Of a stretch of DNA of 18,957 nucleotides, positions 15,301-18,957 are shown piece after piece. The translations under genes and the position numbers were made by a program. Within the stretch, counting starts at the first letter, position 1. Each line of letters opens with the position of its first letter. The notes beneath the pieces were generated by a model, which searched no databases, was not told the DNA's origin, and saw only the letters and a list, made by a program, of their open reading frames with translations. The DNA lies in NCBI GenBank assembly GCA_002369525.1, contig DFFN01000162.1, positions 3,302-22,258 on the forward strand, written 5' to 3'. The stretch comes from Lachnoclostridium sp. UBA3775 (GTDB lineage: Bacteria > Bacillota > Clostridia > Lachnospirales > Lachnospiraceae).

Positions 15301-15521
15301 ATATACTCAAGCGTCAGCGGTTCCATATACACCTTGTCGGCTATGCTCGTATCGGTCATTATCGTTGCCGGATTTGAGTTCGCGAGCACGACCTCATAGC
15401 CTTCTTCCTTAAGCGCAAGACAGGCCTGGGTGCCTGCATAATCAAACTCTGCCGCCTGTCCGATAACTATGGGGCCGGAGCCTATGACCATTATTTTTTT
15501 AATATCTGTGCGTTTTGGCAT
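12348..15521 (-). CDS. carB: Carbamoyl-phosphate synthase large subunit
   Basis: CarB makes carbamoyl phosphate from bicarbonate, two ATP and ammonia delivered by CarA, for pyrimidines and arginine. The 1057 residues are full length. The N-terminal carboxyphosphate half begins with IGSGPIVIGQAAEFDYAG, has the glycine loop FTLGGTGGGF near 172-181 and EVNPRVSRSSALASKASGY. The second, homologous half repeats the plan with LGSGPIRIGQGVEFDYS, FVLGGRAMQIV and EVNPRSSRTVPFLSKATGY. The last 120 residues or so form the MGS-like allosteric domain. The ATG at 15521 is 2 nt after the carA stop, with a GGGG site inside the end of carA, so translation is coupled. Confidence 0.97.
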   Translation of the reverse strand: MPKRTDIKKIMVIGSGPIVIGQAAEFDYAGTQACLALKEEGYEVVLANSNPATIMTDTSIADKVYMEPLTLEYIAKIVRLERPDAILPGIGGQTGLNLAMQLEKKGVLAECRCELLGTGSESIEMAEDREKFKELCERLGEPVLPSEIANSFEEGKRALEHIGLPVVLRPAFTLGGTGGGFAETEEEFDELMKNALTLSPVHQVLIEKSVKGYKEIEYEVIRDKNDTAITVCNMENLDPVGIHTGDSIVVCPSQTLCNREYQMLRSSALKIIRALKIEGGCNVQFALDPNSFRYYLIEVNPRVSRSSALASKASGYPIARVSAKIGIGMTLDEIRLANTPASFEPSLDYVVTKMPRFPFDKFADADNSLSTQMKATGEVMSVGRSFEESLLKAVRSLETGHFHLHDKKFDAYDTESLISYIKKGSDDRIFAVAELLRRNVGEDEIFSCTGIDRFFIRKLGNITELEKKLKTKPLTKELLYNAKRLGFSDRAVAHFGKESEQDIYRLRKENAVMPVYKMIDTCASEFESYVPYFYSCYEDENESRISGNKKVIVLGSGPIRIGQGVEFDYSTVHAVKTIKAAGYEAIIINNNPETVSTDYTCSDKLYFEPLTIEDVMNIIELEKPEGVIATLGGQTAINLADGLAERGVRIIGTGREAIDRAEDRDLFEKLLLELEIPRPEGTAVTGIEDGVIAAETIGYPVLVRPSFVLGGRAMQIVAKEEDLREYLHSAVTVSVDRPVLVDKYIKGKEVEVDAVCDGRDVFVPGIMELVERTGVHSGDSMSIYPPYSLSDKVKGTILSYTKKLGLAIGIIGLFNIQFIVDRNDNVYIIEVNPRSSRTVPFLSKATGYRLADIATNAILGISLKEQGIFDIYPEEKKRYYVKVPAFSFSKLAGMDAYLSPEMKSTGEAIGYDEKLHRAVYKAMIASGLKLKNYGTVIVSVADEDKEETIPLVRRFYNMGFNIEASSLTGEVLKKAGIHTRIRHKPSEGSSEILESIKAGYVSYVINTRAILSGKHYGDGVAIRKAAAHNNVTMLTSLDTVRMLLDVLEEVTIGISTI

Positions 15522-15523
15522 TT

Positions 15524-16636
15524 TTATACCCCTTCCGAAATTAATTTAAAGAACCGGTCGAAAAGATAGCCGCTGTCACAGGGACCGGGTGCGCTTTCCG
15601 GATGATACTGTACCGAGAACACCTTATCCTTTTCACAGCTTACGCCCTCTACGGTGTCATCCAGAAGATTGATATGGGTGACCTTTAGGGGCGTATCGGC
15701 AAGGCTTTGTGCATCCACTGCATATGAATGGTTCTGGGATGTGATCTCAATTCTTCCTGTCTCAAGGTTTTTTACCGGATGATTTCCTCCCCTGTGTCCG
15801 AATTTAAGCTTGTAGGTCCTTGCTCCGTACGCAAGGCTTATCAGCTGATGGCCAAGGCATATGCCGAATATGGGAACCCTTCCTGTCAGTGCCTTTATCG
15901 TTGCAATGGTCTCCGGCACATCCTCGGGATCTCCCGGTCCGTTTGAAACGAAGACTCCGTCCGGAGCATACGAAAGAACGGTATCGGCATCGGTATCCCA
16001 CGGGACCGTATACAGCGTGGCACCTCGCTTCGCCATACTTCTTACTATATTTTCCTTCATGCCGCAGTCGATAAGCACGATCACGGGCGAGTTCCTGTCT
16101 CCCTCTGTTTTTCTGATGCTTTTTCTGCTGACCCTTGCCACAGCGTCCTTCGGGATTTCGGTCTCCGCAAGCTTTTTAAGACCTTCCTCTTTAGACACAC
16201 CGGGAGAACAGATAAGCACCTTCATGCTTCCCACATCCCTTATGTGCCTGGTCAGCTTCCTTGTGTCGACACCGTATATTCCGGTGATGCCGTACTTTTT
16301 CATGACTTCGTCCAGGCTGTGCCTGCTTCTGAAATTCGACGGCTCATTGTTGTACTCCCTTACGATAAATGCTCCGATCGTGGGATTTTCACACTCATAA
16401 TCACTTACGGCAAATACCTCTCCGGCATCCTCATCCTCGCACATGCCGTAATTTCCGATCAGCGGATAGGTCATTACGACTGCCTGAAAGGTATAGGAGG
16501 GATCGGAAAGGATTTCCTGATAGCCTGCCATCGAGGTGTTGAACACAAGCTCGCAGACACATTCTTTATCGGCTCCGAAAGAAAAGCCCTTGTACTCTTC
16601 TCCGCTCTCAAGTATGATTTTTTTGTTATATTCCAT
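15524..16636 (-). CDS. carA: Carbamoyl-phosphate synthase small (glutaminase) subunit
   Basis: CarA hydrolyses glutamine and passes ammonia to CarB. The N-terminal domain has GYQEILSDPSY and the YGVDTRKLTRHIRD segment. The C-terminal class I glutaminase has Cys260 in GICLGHQ and the His345/Glu347 pair in YHPESAPGP. The preferred start is the ATG at 16636 (370 residues), because GGAG lies about 8 nt before it; the ATG at 16645 directly abuts that GGAG, too close for use. It lies 26 nt after purF and 2 nt before carB. Confidence 0.95.
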   Translation of the reverse strand: MEYNKKIILESGEEYKGFSFGADKECVCELVFNTSMAGYQEILSDPSYTFQAVVMTYPLIGNYGMCEDEDAGEVFAVSDYECENPTIGAFIVREYNNEPSNFRSRHSLDEVMKKYGITGIYGVDTRKLTRHIRDVGSMKVLICSPGVSKEEGLKKLAETEIPKDAVARVSRKSIRKTEGDRNSPVIVLIDCGMKENIVRSMAKRGATLYTVPWDTDADTVLSYAPDGVFVSNGPGDPEDVPETIATIKALTGRVPIFGICLGHQLISLAYGARTYKLKFGHRGGNHPVKNLETGRIEITSQNHSYAVDAQSLADTPLKVTHINLLDDTVEGVSCEKDKVFSVQYHPESAPGPCDSGYLFDRFFKLISEGV

Positions 16637-16662
16637 GTTTGTCATCTCCGTTTCCGCCGTAT

Positions 16663-18090
16663 TTACGATTCCCTGTTCATTTCCGAAAGCGGCATTTCAA
16701 ATCTTAGTTTTCTTCCTTCGGCCGGGATTTCGGTCGGATACTCTCCGCCGAAGCATGCATCGCAGAATCCCCCGCCCTTACTTCCGATCAGGCAGCAAAG
16801 CTTTTCCTTCGGTAAGTAACCGAGACTGTCGACGCCGATAAGCTCCGCGATTTCCTCTATCGTATGCGAGCATGCAACAAGCTTGTCCTCGCTGTCGACA
16901 TCACAGCCGTAGTAGCAGGGATGAAGGAAAGGAGGTGATGAAATCCTCATGTGGACCTCCTTTGCGCCGGCCTCCCTTAAAAGAGCCACTATCCTTCCGC
17001 TGGTATTTCCTCTTACGATCGAATCGTCAACCAATACTATCTTTTTGCCCTCTACAACCTCCCTGATAGCGGAAAGCTTGATCTTGACGGCATCGAGCCT
17101 GTGATCCGGGGCGATGAAGGTCCTTCCTATATATTTATTTTTTATAAGACCGATTCCGTAGGGTATGCCGGAGGCGTGTGAAAAGCCCAGTGCGGCATCA
17201 AGCCCGGAATCCGGCACTCCGATAACAAGGTCCGCATCGGCCGGATGAGTCTGTGCAAGAGCTTTCCCCGCCCTTATCCTCGCATTATGTACCGATACTC
17301 CGTCGATCACCGAATCCGGCCTTGCGAAGTAGATATATTCAAAAATACAGATTTTCTTTTCCTTTTTCCGGCAATGGTTGCGTATCGTACGCATGCCATC
17401 GGGTGAAAACACAATGATCTCTCCCGGCTCGACATCCCTTACGAACTCGGCTCCCACCGCATGAAGCGCGCAGCTTTCTGAAGCCACGACGATAAGGCCG
17501 TCCTTCGTTTTCCCGTAGCAAAGCGGCCTGAAACCAAAAGGATCCCTTGCGCATATCAGTTTTCTGGCTGACATTAAAATAAGGGAATAGGCTCCCTCGA
17601 TAGTGTCCATTGCGTTGCTTAACGCCTCTTCGATGGACCCTGTCTTCAGTCTTTCCCTTGTTATGATATATGCTATTGTTTCAGTATCGGAGGTGCTGTG
17701 AAATATCGCACCCGACAGTTCAAGCGTGTCCCTCAGCCTGTCGGCATTGGAAAGGTTTCCGTTATGGGCTATTGCCATCCTGCCCTTCTGGTGATTAACC
17801 TCCATCGGCTGAATATTGGCAGCTATGTTGCCGCCGGTGGTTCCGTATCTTGCGTGGGCTACGGCCATATTCCCCTTCGGGAGCTTTGAAAGCTTTTCCT
17901 GGTTGAAGACCTCGCTGACAAGCCCCTTTTCCTTTACCGAGGAAAACAGCCCGTCATGCCCGATCACGATTCCGCAGCTCTCCTGCCCTCTGTGCTGCAG
18001 GGCGTACAGGCCGTAGTAGCACATTGAGGCAAGATCTTCTTCTTTTGGCGAGTATATACCGAATACTCCGCATTCTTCGTGTAAGTCCAT
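16663..18090 (-). CDS. purF: Amidophosphoribosyltransferase
   Basis: PurF transfers the amide of glutamine to PRPP, the first committed purine step. The protein has 475 residues. A six-residue propeptide, MDLHEE, precedes Cys7, which becomes the catalytic N-terminal nucleophile (CGVFGIY). The glutaminase domain has RYGTTG (81-86) and HNGNLSN. The transferase domain has the PRPP loop VLVDDSIVRGNTSG at 352-365. Cys248, Cys392, Cys443 and Cys446 fit the four Fe-S ligands of the Bacillus-type, oxygen-sensitive enzyme. It starts 39 nt after pyrG; the AAAGGA site is rather far (about 11 nt) from the ATG, so initiation may be modest. It is separated here from the other purine genes and linked with pyrimidine genes. 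Confidence 0.96.
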   Translation of the reverse strand: MDLHEECGVFGIYSPKEEDLASMCYYGLYALQHRGQESCGIVIGHDGLFSSVKEKGLVSEVFNQEKLSKLPKGNMAVAHARYGTTGGNIAANIQPMEVNHQKGRMAIAHNGNLSNADRLRDTLELSGAIFHSTSDTETIAYIITRERLKTGSIEEALSNAMDTIEGAYSLILMSARKLICARDPFGFRPLCYGKTKDGLIVVASESCALHAVGAEFVRDVEPGEIIVFSPDGMRTIRNHCRKKEKKICIFEYIYFARPDSVIDGVSVHNARIRAGKALAQTHPADADLVIGVPDSGLDAALGFSHASGIPYGIGLIKNKYIGRTFIAPDHRLDAVKIKLSAIREVVEGKKIVLVDDSIVRGNTSGRIVALLREAGAKEVHMRISSPPFLHPCYYGCDVDSEDKLVACSHTIEEIAELIGVDSLGYLPKEKLCCLIGSKGGGFCDACFGGEYPTEIPAEGRKLRFEMPLSEMNRES

Positions 18091-18129
18091 GATATGATCG
18101 ATCCTTTATATATATTGAATTCCTGCATT

Positions 18130-18957
18130 TCAGCTTTTTATCGCCGCCTCGATAAAGCCTTTAAAAATCGGGTGCGGGCGGTTGGGACGGCTCTTAAACT
18201 CGGGATGGAACTGTACCCCGATGAAGAATGGATGGTCCGGTATTTCCACTGTCTCGACAAGCTCGCCGTCGGGCGAGAGTCCCGAAAGCACCAGTCCATG
18301 CTCCTTAAGAACCTGTCTGTATTCGTTGTTGAACTCATAACGGTGACGGTGGCGTTCGCTGATGATCGCTTTGCCATCCTGCTCCGCTTCCCTGTACAGC
18401 CCCGATTCCTTATAGAGAGCGGAAATTTCCGTGCCGTTTTCCAGCACGCAGGGATATGCGCCAAGCCTGAGCGTTCCGCCTTTATCGAGCTCTTCACTTT
18501 GTCCGGGCATGAAATCTATAACCTTGTTTTTGCAAAGTTCGTTGAATTCTCCCGAGTCGGCATCGGCGATTCCCGCAACATGCCTTGCAAATTCTATGAC
18601 GGCGATCTGCATTCCGAGGCATATTCCGAAGTACGGTATCCTGTTTTCCCTTGCATATTTTGCCGCCGTTATCATTCCTTCGATTCCTCTGCTTCCGAAG
18701 CCGCCGGGAACTATTATCCCGTCAAGCCCCGAGAGCATCTGTTCCGCACTCTCTCCTGTTATCCTCTCCGAATCTATCCATTCAATTTCAAGGGCCGCAC
18801 GTTTTGCAAAACCCGCATGCCTTAGTGCCTCCGCTACGGAAAGATAGGCATCGTGAAGCTCGATGTATTTTCCCACCAGACCTATCCTGACCTTTTTTTC
18901 GCAGTTCCTGCAGTTTTCAACCATCTTCTCCCATTCGGAAAGATCGGGTTCTTCGGT
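18130..18957 (-). CDS. pyrG: CTP synthase, C-terminal part (5' end missing)
   Basis: The visible 275 residues are the glutaminase half of CTP synthase, which converts UTP to CTP with glutamine and ATP. The frame is open to the window edge, so the true start and the N-terminal synthetase domain (roughly 260 more residues in this family) lie outside. VRIGLVGKYIELHDAYLSV marks the domain start, PGGFGSRG the oxyanion region, Cys113 in GICLGMQ the nucleophile, and QFHPEFKSRP supplies His251 and Glu253. The gene ends 39 nt before purF, and is the first visible gene of the pyrG-purF-carA-carB-dapL run. Confidence 0.96.
   Translation of the reverse strand, partial: TEEPDLSEWEKMVENCRNCEKKVRIGLVGKYIELHDAYLSVAEALRHAGFAKRAALEIEWIDSERITGESAEQMLSGLDGIIVPGGFGSRGIEGMITAAKYARENRIPYFGICLGMQIAVIEFARHVAGIADADSGEFNELCKNKVIDFMPGQSEELDKGGTLRLGAYPCVLENGTEISALYKESGLYREAEQDGKAIISERHRHRYEFNNEYRQVLKEHGLVLSGLSPDGELVETVEIPDHPFFIGVQFHPEFKSRPNRPHPIFKGFIEAAIKS

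Overview
The window looks like chromosome of an anaerobic Gram-positive Clostridia member, most likely a plant-fibre-degrading Lachnospiraceae (Butyrivibrio- or Roseburia-like). The reasons are the Clostridia-style gene set (dapL, the Bacillus-type Fe-S PurF, VTC/DUF4956 and CotH genes), Gram-positive lipoprotein signals, strong AGGAGG-type ribosome binding sites and moderate GC. This is inferred from family knowledge; no search was run. All ten complete genes and both partial edge genes lie on the minus strand, so transcription runs from high to low coordinates.

From right to left, positions 18957-11101 hold a housekeeping run: pyrG (5' end cut off by the window), purF, carA, carB and dapL. 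Gaps are 2-39 nt, so this is probably one transcript making CTP, purines, carbamoyl phosphate and diaminopimelate. Positions 11086-7227 hold an OmpR-family response regulator and its histidine kinase, then, after a gap with Pho-box-like direct repeats, a VTC-type polyphosphate polymerase and a DUF4956 membrane protein. Next comes cysK with a near-consensus promoter, an inverted repeat at its start site and a clear rho-independent terminator.

Positions 6098-4342 look like an accessory insertion. An AAA ATPase/DUF4143 gene has three 33-bp-phased repeats over its promoter, and the segment is flanked by two 36-bp imperfect direct repeats that look like C-terminal ends of a lost gene family. Positions 4193-1 hold mnmA, a secreted lipoprotein CotH-family kinase and a lipoprotein GH5 subfamily 8 beta-mannanase (3' end cut off). 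These three have gaps of only 19 and 13 nt behind one good promoter, so a tRNA-modification gene probably leads a surface polysaccharide/kinase operon.

The most interesting idea is that the two-component system, VTC polymerase, DUF4956 protein and lipoprotein CotH kinase form one envelope phosphate/polyphosphate system, with the Ser-rich linkers of CotH and the mannanase as possible targets. The gene identities are well supported; the functional link is inference.
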